Shown here piece after piece: positions 16,492-23,737 of a stretch of DNA of 27,435 bases. The number at the start of each line of letters is the position of its first letter. Within the stretch, counting starts at the first letter, position 1. Origin of the DNA: Ignatzschineria sp. (GTDB taxonomy: Bacteria > Pseudomonadota > Gammaproteobacteria > Cardiobacteriales > Wohlfahrtiimonadaceae); NCBI GenBank assembly GCA_030151245.1, contig JASLEF010000020.1:1-27435 (forward strand), given 5' to 3'. The notes below the pieces were generated by a model. It worked only from the letters and a program-made list of their open reading frames with translations. It ran no database searches and was not told the origin of the DNA. A program made the position numbers and the translations under genes.

Positions 16492-17229
16492 ATGAGTGAA
16501 ACAGCATCTGTCTCGGATAAAGAGATCTATTTTATTATTCCTGCTGCTGGCGTGGGAAGTCGTATGGGGGCTGAAATCCCTAAACAGTACTTAGAAATTG
16601 CCGGTGAAACGATTTTAACGCACACCTTAAAGCTGTTTATTTCTGTGCCGGAGATAAAAGGGGGGGTGGTTGCGCTCTCATCTGAAGACTCAACTCCTTT
16701 GACAATCCAACATGAGAGATTGTGGTGTGTTGAAGGCGGCAAAACACGCACAGATTCTGTTGCGGCAGGGCTAAATTTTCTTTTAGATAAACTATTGTCC
16801 GAAGGGAAGGATTTACAAAATATATGGGTGGCGGTCCATGATGCAGCAAGACCTGGGCTGACCTCACAAGAGCTCTCTCTCTTTTTGCAAACGGTCATGA
16901 GTGAGCTTCCAGTTGGAGGCGCAATAATGGCTCTTCCCGCGCAGGATACTATTAAGTTGGTGAAGGATGGTCAGATCTCAAAAACATTGAATCGTGATCA
17001 TATTTGGTTGGCACAGACCCCCCAAATGGCACCAATAGAGATCTTGTTAAGTGCTACTAATAAAATTCAACAAGATCGTGCAAATGTCACAGATGAAGCA
17101 TCGGTTTTAGAGTATAATGGCTACTTTCCAAAAGTTTATCGAGGATATCATCATAATTTTAAGATTACCTATCCAGAAGATCTTAAATTGATGAGCCTCT
17201 ATTTTAGTGAGAGAGAAAAATGCGAATAG
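16492..17229 (+). CDS. ispD: 2-C-methyl-D-erythritol 4-phosphate cytidylyltransferase
   Basis: A 245-residue enzyme of the non-mevalonate isoprenoid pathway that couples CTP to methylerythritol phosphate. The N-terminal nucleotide loop PAAGVGSRMGAEIPKQYLEI (with the conserved Arg and Lys), WVAVHDAARP (metal and substrate site), LPAQDTIKLV, LAQTPQM and the C-terminal VTDEASVLE are all present. The length is normal. The N-terminus has about 10 extra residues before the Rossmann-like start. Ten bases of its end overlap the ispF start, so the pair is translationally coupled, and the two enzymes act two steps apart in the same pathway. The upstream terminator implies a promoter just before it, where I see no clear boxes. 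The ribosome site (GAAAG) is weak. Confidence 0.95.
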   Translation: MSETASVSDKEIYFIIPAAGVGSRMGAEIPKQYLEIAGETILTHTLKLFISVPEIKGGVVALSSEDSTPLTIQHERLWCVEGGKTRTDSVAAGLNFLLDKLLSEGKDLQNIWVAVHDAARPGLTSQELSLFLQTVMSELPVGGAIMALPAQDTIKLVKDGQISKTLNRDHIWLAQTPQMAPIEILLSATNKIQQDRANVTDEASVLEYNGYFPKVYRGYHHNFKITYPEDLKLMSLYFSEREKCE

Positions 17230-17693
17230 GATTTGGCTTTGATGTTCATACCTTTAAAGACGGTGATCACTTAATGTTGGGTGGCGTTAAAATTCCATTT
17301 CATAAAGCATTTAAAGCCCATTCAGATGGGGATGTCGTGTTGCACGCTTTAACCGATGCGATCTTAGGTGCTGTGAAGTTAGGGGATATTGGAACACTGT
17401 TTCCAGATACTGATCCTGCCTACAAAGATGCAGATAGCCGAAAGCTTTTAGTTCAAGCTTACCAATGGGTGCTTGATCGCGGTTATGAGATTGGCAATAT
17501 CGATATTACGATTATGGCAGAGCAACCAAAAATCCTACCGCATCGGGAAGCTATTGAGCGAGTGATTGCTGGGGATCTGCTCATTAGTCAAAATGATATT
17601 AATGTTAAAGCAACAACGATGGAAAAGTTAGGCTTTGTAGGGCGTGAAGAAGGAATTGCGGCGCAAGTTGCAGTCCTTTTAAAACGGAAGTAA
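17220..17693 (+). CDS. ispF: 2-C-methyl-D-erythritol 2,4-cyclodiphosphate synthase
   Basis: A 157-residue enzyme, active as a trimer, that cyclises CDP-methylerythritol phosphate. Zinc ligands D8 and H10 lie in GFDVHTF, and H42 lies in the following HALTDAILGA region. AHSDGDVV, GDIGTLFPDTDP, DADSRKLL, and the C-terminal KATTMEKLGFVGREEGIAAQ are family hallmarks. ATG at 17220 overlaps the ispD stop by ten bases in another frame, so it depends on ispD translation. Length is normal and nothing looks damaged. Confidence 0.97.
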   Translation: MRIGFGFDVHTFKDGDHLMLGGVKIPFHKAFKAHSDGDVVLHALTDAILGAVKLGDIGTLFPDTDPAYKDADSRKLLVQAYQWVLDRGYEIGNIDITIMAEQPKILPHREAIERVIAGDLLISQNDINVKATTMEKLGFVGREEGIAAQVAVLLKRK

Positions 17694-17730
17694 CCTTAAG
17701 GGTCGACCAAGCAATTGTATAAAAATTTAC

Positions 17731-17751
17731 AAAACGCAGGGAATGCGTTTT
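17731..17751 (+). terminator. Possible weak terminator after ispF
   Basis: An 8-bp stem AAAACGCA / TGCGTTTT with a 5-base loop, 37 bases after the ispF stop. The T-tract is only four long and part of the stem, so termination is uncertain. Confidence 0.35.
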
Positions 17752-17768
17752 AACTGATAGAAAATAGG

Positions 17769-17784
17769 GAAGAAGATCTTCTTC
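17769..17784 (+). repeat. Palindrome in the metG leader
   Basis: A perfect 16-bp palindrome GAAGAAGATCTTCTTC lies 34 bases upstream of the metG start. It could be an operator or a 5' mRNA hairpin. No matching motif was seen elsewhere in the window. Confidence 0.45.
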
Positions 17785-17817
17785 TTTCATCTAATTGAAG
17801 ATAGGACTGAGTAGAGT

Positions 17818-19923
17818 ATGCAACAAAAAAGAGATATTTTTGTCACAAACGCACTGCCATTTGCGAATGGTGATATTCACCTTGGGCACCTTTTAGGATA
17901 TGCTCAAGCAGATATTTGGGTGCGTTTCCAACGAATGCGTGGGAACAATGTCTACTACATCTGTGCGGATGATACGCATGGAACACCTATCATGCTGAAA
18001 GCAGATCAATTAGGAATTACTCCTGAAGAGTTGATTGCGAAAGCACATGCGGCACACTTAAATGATTTTGATCGTTTTCACATTGATTTTGATAATTATT
18101 ACACAACGCACTCAAAAGAGAATCAGGCGCTTGTGGAAGAGATCTATTTAACGCTTCAAGAAAATGGTTTAATTGAAACGAAAACCATTGAGCAGTTCTA
18201 TGATGAAGAACGAAAAATGTTTTTGCCAGATCGTTTTATTAAGGGCGAATGTCCAAAATGTCATGCGAAAGATCAATATGGTGATAACTGCGAATCTTGT
18301 GGTGCGACTTATCGACCCACTGAACTGATTAATCCTTTCTCGGCAGTAACAGGTAAAACACCTGTGATGCGCCCTTCGGAGCATTTCTTCTTTAAACTGT
18401 CAGATCCACGTTGTGTAGAATTCTTACGTGAGTTTTTAGAAGATAAAGAACGATTACAACCTGAAGCGGCGAATAAAATGCGTGAATGGATTGGTGAAGA
18501 GGGGGATTGTAAGCTTTCGGATTGGGATATCTCTCGCGATGCTCCTTATTTTGGTTTTCCAATTCCTAATGCAGAGAATAAATATTTTTATGTTTGGTTA
18601 GATGCTCCTATTGGATATTTTGCCTCATTTAAGAATTATTGCGATAAAACGGACGGGATTGATTTCGAGAGTTTTATTAAGAAAGAGAAAGCGGCAGCTG
18701 CAAAAACAGAGATGGTGCATTTTATTGGAAAAGATATCATGTATTTCCACACGCTTTTCTGGCCGGCAATGCTTAATTTTTCAGGGCATCGAGTACCGTC
18801 ACAATATGCAATTAATGGTTTCTTAACGGTTGATGGCTCGAAGATGAGTAAATCTCGCGGAACATTTATCACGGCTAACTCTTATCTTGATCAGAGCTTA
18901 GACCCTGAGTGGTTGCGTTACTACTTTGCTGCAAAATCTAATGGTGCAATTGATGACTTTGATTTAAATCTTGATGATTTCGTGAACCGTGTTAATGCAG
19001 ATCTTGTCGGGAAATATGTCAACATTGCGTCTAGAACGAGTCGCTTTATCGCAAAAGAGTTTGAGAATGAGTTAGGGAATATTGCGACGGAATCTGAAGC
19101 GCTTATTACTTCCATTATTGCTCGTTCAGAAGCGATTAAAGCAGGTTACGAAAGTCGAAATTTTGCATTAGCACTTCGTGAAATCTCTGCTGCTTGTGAT
19201 GATGTTAATGAGCATTTTGACCAGATGAAACCTTGGGAAATTGCTAAAGATGAATCAAAACGTCAGTTGTTACAGGATCTTTGTACAGGTTACTTGGAGT
19301 GCTTTAGATTACTATCGCTCTATTTAAAACCGGTATTACCGATTGTGGCTGGAAAAGTTGAAAGTTTCTTAAATATTGCGCCACTTTCATTTGATGCGTT
19401 GACATCACCTTTGCAGAAAGGTCATAAGATTGGTGATTATACTCATTTGATGACGCGTTTGAACCGTAAAGATCTTGATAAATTAATTGAGGCGAATAAA
19501 GAAGCATTAGCCGTTGTTCGTCATGATGCGGCGGATCAAAAGGGCGCAGATAATGTTAAACAAGCGCAAGAAGTTGCTGCTAAAGAGAGCAATGATTATA
19601 TCTCTATTGATGATTTTGGAAAGATAGATCTGCGTCTAGGAAGAGTACTCTCTTGTGATTTTATTGAAGGTGCTGATAAGCTTTTAACATTCCAAATTGA
19701 TTTAGGAGAGGAGAAGCCTCGTACAATCTTCTCTGGTATCCGCAAGTTTTATGAAGATCCCGCAGCATTGATTGGCACGTATGTGATTGTGGTAGCTAAT
19801 TTAGCGCCTCGTAAAATGCGCTTTGGAGTGAGTGAAGGCATGATTCTTTCTGCTTCAACGAAAGATCAGTTAACCTTGTTAACAACGCTCGGAGAGTTAA
19901 CGCCGGGAGCGAAGATCTCTTAG
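17818..19923 (+). CDS. metG: Methionyl-tRNA synthetase
   Basis: A 701-residue class I synthetase that charges tRNA-Met, including the initiator. The HIGH motif appears as HLGH (21-24), and the KMSKS loop is at about 342-346 in DGSKMSKSRGTF. A zinc knuckle with Cys145, Cys148, Cys158 and Cys161 lies in the insertion of the catalytic domain. A helical anticodon domain covers about 390-550. The C-terminal tRNA-binding EMAP/Trbp111 domain (about 595-701, IDDFGKIDLRLGRVLSCDFI) is attached, as in E. coli, and serves for dimerisation. A low-complexity linker precedes it (AADQKGADNVKQAQEVAAKE). The ribosome site is weak (GGACTGAG). It stands as a single gene ended by a strong terminator. Confidence 0.97.
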   Translation: MQQKRDIFVTNALPFANGDIHLGHLLGYAQADIWVRFQRMRGNNVYYICADDTHGTPIMLKADQLGITPEELIAKAHAAHLNDFDRFHIDFDNYYTTHSKENQALVEEIYLTLQENGLIETKTIEQFYDEERKMFLPDRFIKGECPKCHAKDQYGDNCESCGATYRPTELINPFSAVTGKTPVMRPSEHFFFKLSDPRCVEFLREFLEDKERLQPEAANKMREWIGEEGDCKLSDWDISRDAPYFGFPIPNAENKYFYVWLDAPIGYFASFKNYCDKTDGIDFESFIKKEKAAAAKTEMVHFIGKDIMYFHTLFWPAMLNFSGHRVPSQYAINGFLTVDGSKMSKSRGTFITANSYLDQSLDPEWLRYYFAAKSNGAIDDFDLNLDDFVNRVNADLVGKYVNIASRTSRFIAKEFENELGNIATESEALITSIIARSEAIKAGYESRNFALALREISAACDDVNEHFDQMKPWEIAKDESKRQLLQDLCTGYLECFRLLSLYLKPVLPIVAGKVESFLNIAPLSFDALTSPLQKGHKIGDYTHLMTRLNRKDLDKLIEANKEALAVVRHDAADQKGADNVKQAQEVAAKESNDYISIDDFGKIDLRLGRVLSCDFIEGADKLLTFQIDLGEEKPRTIFSGIRKFYEDPAALIGTYVIVVANLAPRKMRFGVSEGMILSASTKDQLTLLTTLGELTPGAKIS

Positions 19924-19963
19924 TTTTCTGCTGAACAGATCATAGGATATTAATTTTAAAGAG

Positions 19964-19999
19964 AAGCGAGTCTTGAGATATCAAGACTCGCTTTTTTAT
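19964..19999 (+). terminator. Rho-independent terminator after metG
   Basis: A 13-bp stem AAGCGAGTCTTGA / TCAAGACTCGCTT with a GATA loop and T6 tract, 40 bases after the metG stop. Confidence 0.92.
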
Positions 20000-20235
20000 T
20001 CACCTCTTGAGGTTATAACCGCATGACCATGGGAGACTGAAATGTATTGGAGATCTATCGTGCTAGGATACATTTCTAAATATGATAATGAGGGGATAAG
20101 GTCAAAAGGTGGATAAATAAAATATATAAAATATTAAAATATTTTAATATTGGTGAAGATGACTTTCTTAAAAGAGATGATCCTTCAATAGATATTTATA
20201 AAAATTTCGAAAGGACCATCACTCAGAGATTTTGA
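20000..20235. other. Intergenic region between metG and mgtE 3' ends
   Basis: Together with the terminator before it this is a gene-free stretch of 312 bases. It contains GGTTATAACC and a perfect 22-bp all-A/T palindrome at 20130-20151 centred on AAATATTT. No terminator for the mgtE transcript (minus strand) is recognisable. Confidence 0.5.
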
Positions 20236-21237
20236 TTAAAGTGTGATGAACGCACTAGCAATGCCAAAGTAGATGAAAACACCGACAATATCACAGATAG
20301 AGGTGATAAGAGGTCCACTTGCTGTTGCCGGGTCCATTTTCAACTTACTGAAGACGAAGGGTAACGAGAGACCGATGAGGCTTCCGATCATGACCACAAA
20401 AATCATCGTGAGCGCAACAATAAAGGCGATTTCAAATCCCCCACGATACATTCCTACGAGCGCCACTGCTAGTGCCATAGTAAAACCTAAGAGTGCCGAG
20501 ATTATCGTCTCTTTACCAATCATTCTAAACCAGTCCTTGATACGAACTTCTCCTAGAGCCATCGCTCGGATAACTAGTGTTGCTGACTGAGCGCCGGCAT
20601 TACCACCACTATCAACAAGAAGAGGCAAGAAGAATACGAGCGCGACATTACTCTCAATCAGATCTTCATAGGAGGCAATCCCGGCACCCGAGAAAACGTT
20701 CATGAAAACGAGTACGACAAGCCAAGCAATTCGTTTGCGGTATAGTAGGCTGATGGTCGCTGTTAAAAGATTTTGGTTGTCGAGCTGGTCACTTTTGATC
20801 GATGCCATACGATAGACATCCTCAGTGCCTTCTTGCTCTATGACATCTAAAATTTGATCAATATGGATCACGCCAAGGAGATGTCCTGACTCTGCAACAA
20901 CAGGGATTGTCACAAGCTCTGTTTGCTGGAATAGTTGTGCAACTTCCTCTTGGTCAATAGAGGTTGAGACTTTTTTGAGTTTGGTCTTCATAACACTAGA
21001 GAGTGCTTCATCACCTTTTGCGGAAAGAAGTTCTCGAATCGCAACGACACCCACAAGAATTTTATCCTCATTAAGAATATAGACGTAGTGGATATCTTCT
21101 CGTTGATAGAGATTTTTCCGAAGATAGTTGATAGCTTCATCAACAGTTTGATGCATATCTAGTGTGATAAAGTCATTGGACATGAGCGAACCCGCTGTCT
21201 CAATTCCAAATTTCATGTTGCGGTCTTGAATCACCAT
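20236..21237 (-). CDS. mgtE: Magnesium transporter MgtE, form without N domain
   Basis: A 333-residue inner-membrane Mg2+ channel/transporter. Two CBS domains (about 15-72 and 78-136) sense Mg2+ in the cytosol. They are followed by a plug-helix region (LLTATISLLYRKR) and five membrane segments (about 165-333). The pore signature DSGGNAGAQSATLVIRA and the conserved Asp in DPATASGPLITSICDIVG are intact. The N-terminal superhelical domain of about 130 residues found in typical 450-residue MgtE proteins is missing. The start is real rather than a truncation: AAGGAG lies 10 bases upstream of the ATG, and the sequence above it is an RNA leader, not coding. An M-box riboswitch upstream controls it, matching the Mg2+ function. 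Confidence 0.93.
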   Translation of the reverse strand: MVIQDRNMKFGIETAGSLMSNDFITLDMHQTVDEAINYLRKNLYQREDIHYVYILNEDKILVGVVAIRELLSAKGDEALSSVMKTKLKKVSTSIDQEEVAQLFQQTELVTIPVVAESGHLLGVIHIDQILDVIEQEGTEDVYRMASIKSDQLDNQNLLTATISLLYRKRIAWLVVLVFMNVFSGAGIASYEDLIESNVALVFFLPLLVDSGGNAGAQSATLVIRAMALGEVRIKDWFRMIGKETIISALLGFTMALAVALVGMYRGGFEIAFIVALTMIFVVMIGSLIGLSLPFVFSKLKMDPATASGPLITSICDIVGVFIYFGIASAFITL

Positions 21238-21385
21238 TTTTGCTTAACTCCTTATCTTTTATTTTCATAAAACGACAGTAATTTCATTGCTGTCTTCGAT
21301 ATATTTTGTTAAGCGCGGCAGTGCGCGGCAGCCGACGCTGGTATCCACTTCTAAAGAGCTTATAGATGATCAGTCTATTTTAAGA

Positions 21386-21426
21386 TCAAAAAAAACACCC
21401 AACCACAGTTGTGAGGAGGGTGTTTT
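21386..21426 (-). terminator. Riboswitch-controlled terminator upstream of mgtE
   Basis: On the minus strand AAAAAACACCC and GGGTGTTTTTTTT form a stem, with additional pairing of CACAA/TTGTG type inside, and end in eight T. It lies just after the M-box aptamer and about 150 bases before the mgtE start, the arrangement expected for Mg2+-dependent transcription termination. Confidence 0.9.
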
Positions 21427-21464
21427 TTGCAAGCACGCATAAACAGACGGCGCGATGCACAGAT

Positions 21465-21632
21465 CTCTCCTCTTTCGTAAAGTTTTAGCACTATATGGCA
21501 TGGGAATACTCTCCCGGCTACATTAGATACTGCCTTAGCTCGACAGTTTCTGCTGACCCATTGGTGTCTCTCGACGTTTCTGGGCAGTAGCTTACCTCCA
21601 TATAGGAGCCTCACCTAACGAGGATAGTTAGC
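21465..21632 (-). ncRNA. M-box (ykoK leader) magnesium riboswitch
   Basis: Read on the minus strand from 21632, the RNA contains the near-invariant M-box blocks in order: CGTTAGGTGAGGCTCCTATA, TGGAGGTAAGCTACTGCCCA, GACACCAATGGGTCAGCAGA, CGAGCTAAGGCAG, TGTAGCCGGGAG, ATGCCATATAGTGCTAAA and CTTTACGA. The closing helix pairs TCCTC near the 5' end with GAGGA at the 3' end. This agrees with the B. subtilis ykoK leader, which folds when it binds several Mg2+ ions. A terminator follows, then mgtE, so high Mg2+ should stop transcription and low Mg2+ should allow it. I recognise the family from its conserved primary sequence; the covariance model was not run. Confidence 0.95.
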
Positions 21633-21646
21633 AATATTTTGCTAAC
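21627..21646 (-). promoter_or_regulatory. Inverted repeat at the 5' edge of the M-box
   Basis: GTTAGCAA and TTGCTAAC form a perfect 8-bp inverted repeat with a 4-base centre. A related imperfect copy, TTAGCAAA..TTTTGCT, lies at 21690-21708. The pair sits where the mgtE promoter should be and could be operators or an upstream RNA stem. Confidence 0.4.
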
Positions 21647-22026
21647 CCAAAATAATTTGTTGAGCGCATTGTTACCCAAAAATTCCTAATTAGCAAATAA
21701 TTTTGCTTGTAAATTTTTTTTGTTTCGTAAAAGTTCTTATTCTAATGCAGATTATAAAAGTGATTTATAAGCTCAAAACCAACGATAATTTTACAATGGT
21801 ATTGTCAGAATATTTCAGTTTTATTTGGATAACAAGGAAAGATAATTATTTTTATAAATATTACTATTTAATTGTTTTTGCTAAGTTTTTCGTTTGCTGG
21901 GCAAAAGAGAAGAGGGTTTGTTTAGTTATTTCTCAAGGTATGAGAAACCATTTTGAGAATTAAAATTTCTATATTATTGTCATGAATCTCTGTGTTAAAA
22001 AATTGTCACATTAATAAGGATTGTTT
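21647..22026. other. A/T-rich divergent intergenic region (mgtE / abgT)
   Basis: About 380 bases that should hold the divergent promoters of the mgtE leader and the AbgT-family gene. The sequence is strongly A/T-rich with many T-runs. A TTG-started 86-codon frame at 21703-21963 is dominated by Phe/Tyr/Lys/Ile codons and has no ribosome site; I regard it as chance. No clear -35/-10 pair can be fixed. Confidence 0.45.
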
Positions 22027-23607
22027 ATGGCAAATAATGCTACCGCTACTAAGAAAAAAGGGTTCTTAAATGCTGTTGAGCGTTTTGGAAATACCATGCC
22101 AAGCGTTACGATGCTGTTTATTTATGCATTAGTAATTTGTTGGGTGCTCTCTTTTCTCCTCTCTTTTATCGACTTTGATTACTATCTTCCCTCACATGTA
22201 GAGGGGGTATTACCGCAAAAAATCGAAGTCTTAAATCTCTTTACTTATGAACGTATTGTCACGTTTATCATCTCCACGGTGAAGAATTTTATGAGCTTTC
22301 CCCCCTTAGGAATTACGATTGTAGCAACACTAGGCATAGGGATTGCTGAGAAGAGTGGGTTTATTAATACTGCTTTAAAAAAATTATTAAGTTTTATTTC
22401 TCCGCAGTTTTTAACTCCCACTGTTGCGTTTGTGGCGGTCGTTGCACATATTGTTTCAGACTCGGCCTATGTGGTATTAATGCCGGTAGCTGCACTCATG
22501 TTTTATGCGAAAGGTCGACATCCTCTAGCCGGTATTTCAACAGCTTTTGCCGGGCTTGCCGGAGGATTTAGTGCGAGTTTCTTGCCTTCCAAAATTGATC
22601 CTATCATGCAGAGTTTTACCCAAGATGCGGCGCGTATTGTGAATCCTACTTATGATGTAAACGTTTTGGCGAATTACTTTTTAAGCTTTGGTAGTACCTT
22701 TGGGGTGATTTTGATGTGTTGGTTTATTACGGAAAGGATTGTAGAACCTTGGCTCAATAAAAACTGTCCTCTAGATAATCAGATCTCTGATGAAGAGACT
22801 AAAGAGCTCTCAGAAGTAACTGCACTAGATCAAAAGGGGTTCCGTTGGGCTGGATTATCCGTGATTGCAATGATTGCGATTATTACCCTTCTACTGATAC
22901 CGGAGAGTTCACCTCTTCGTGCAGAGGATGGAAGTATGACAAGCTCTCAAGCAGGAATTATGCAGATGATCGTGCCATTAATCCTGATTTTCTTTGCCGT
23001 TCCCGGCATTATCTTTGGATTTATTACTCGATCATTTACCTCTAGCAATGATGTGATTAAAGCGATGGAAGATATTCTTAAATCTTTGATTCCTTTTATT
23101 GTCTTTGCCTTTTTTGCTGCGCAATTTCTCTACTCCTTTAATGTTTCGAATATTGGGAAATTGATCGCTCTTGCCGGCGCAGATATGTTAACAACACTGA
23201 AGTTTCCGGCGGAACTTACTGTGCTGTTAGTGATAGCACTTGTGGGGATAGTGAATATTCTCATCACCTCAGCAACTTCAAAGTGGGCGATTATGGCGCC
23301 GGTTTTGGTTCCGATGTTAATGGCCGTAGGAATCTCACCAGAGTTAACGCAAGCTGCTTTTAGAATTAGTGATTCTGCTGTGAATGTGGCAACGCCGATG
23401 TTCCCCTTTTATCCATTAATTATCATGTATTGTGCTCGTTATTATAGTAAAGCAGGGGTGGGAACGCTTTGCTCAATGATGATCCCTTATACTGCGGGGT
23501 TATTTTTGGTCTTAACATTAACGCTCTATGCTTTTTGGTGGTTGAATATTCCTTTAGGTTTTGAAAGTGTCTATACGATTCCGGTAATGACGACCATAAT
23601 GCCGTAA
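22027..23607 (+). CDS. AbgT-family transporter
   Basis: A 526-residue inner-membrane protein of the AbgT family, whose members import p-aminobenzoyl-glutamate or short peptides, and some of which export sulfonamides (MtrF, YdaH). Hydrophobic segments run along the whole length with two re-entrant-hairpin-like regions. Family motifs are visible: the AHIVSDSAYVVLMPVAALMF segment, AGLAGGFSASFLPSKIDP, the conserved ATSKWAIMAPVLVPML and RISDSAVNVATPMFPFYPLI. The start is the ATG at 22027 (MANNATATKK) with TAAGGA seven bases upstream; an ATG-less extension to 22021 is not needed. It lies 130 bases before peptidase T on the same strand, which suggests that the imported substrate is a peptide hydrolysed inside. 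The exact substrate is unknown. Confidence 0.9.
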   Translation: MANNATATKKKGFLNAVERFGNTMPSVTMLFIYALVICWVLSFLLSFIDFDYYLPSHVEGVLPQKIEVLNLFTYERIVTFIISTVKNFMSFPPLGITIVATLGIGIAEKSGFINTALKKLLSFISPQFLTPTVAFVAVVAHIVSDSAYVVLMPVAALMFYAKGRHPLAGISTAFAGLAGGFSASFLPSKIDPIMQSFTQDAARIVNPTYDVNVLANYFLSFGSTFGVILMCWFITERIVEPWLNKNCPLDNQISDEETKELSEVTALDQKGFRWAGLSVIAMIAIITLLLIPESSPLRAEDGSMTSSQAGIMQMIVPLILIFFAVPGIIFGFITRSFTSSNDVIKAMEDILKSLIPFIVFAFFAAQFLYSFNVSNIGKLIALAGADMLTTLKFPAELTVLLVIALVGIVNILITSATSKWAIMAPVLVPMLMAVGISPELTQAAFRISDSAVNVATPMFPFYPLIIMYCARYYSKAGVGTLCSMMIPYTAGLFLVLTLTLYAFWWLNIPLGFESVYTIPVMTTIMP

Positions 23608-23737
23608 AATGGGTTCATCAGATAGTCATCTATTGAACAGAATCTATTATTATGATGGTACTGCCTTATGATAGCTTCAGGCTGCTATTACAATGAATTG
23701 ACGGCGAGCATGGGCTTGCCTATAAAGGAGATAAATA

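Noticed and set aside
21375..21614. Open frame of 79 codons on the minus strand
   Set aside because: It lies over the M-box aptamer and its terminator; the conserved RNA explains the sequence.
21703..21963. Open frame of 86 codons on the plus strand starting with TTG
   Set aside because: Extreme A/T content giving Phe/Tyr/Lys/Ile runs, no ribosome site, and located in a divergent promoter region.
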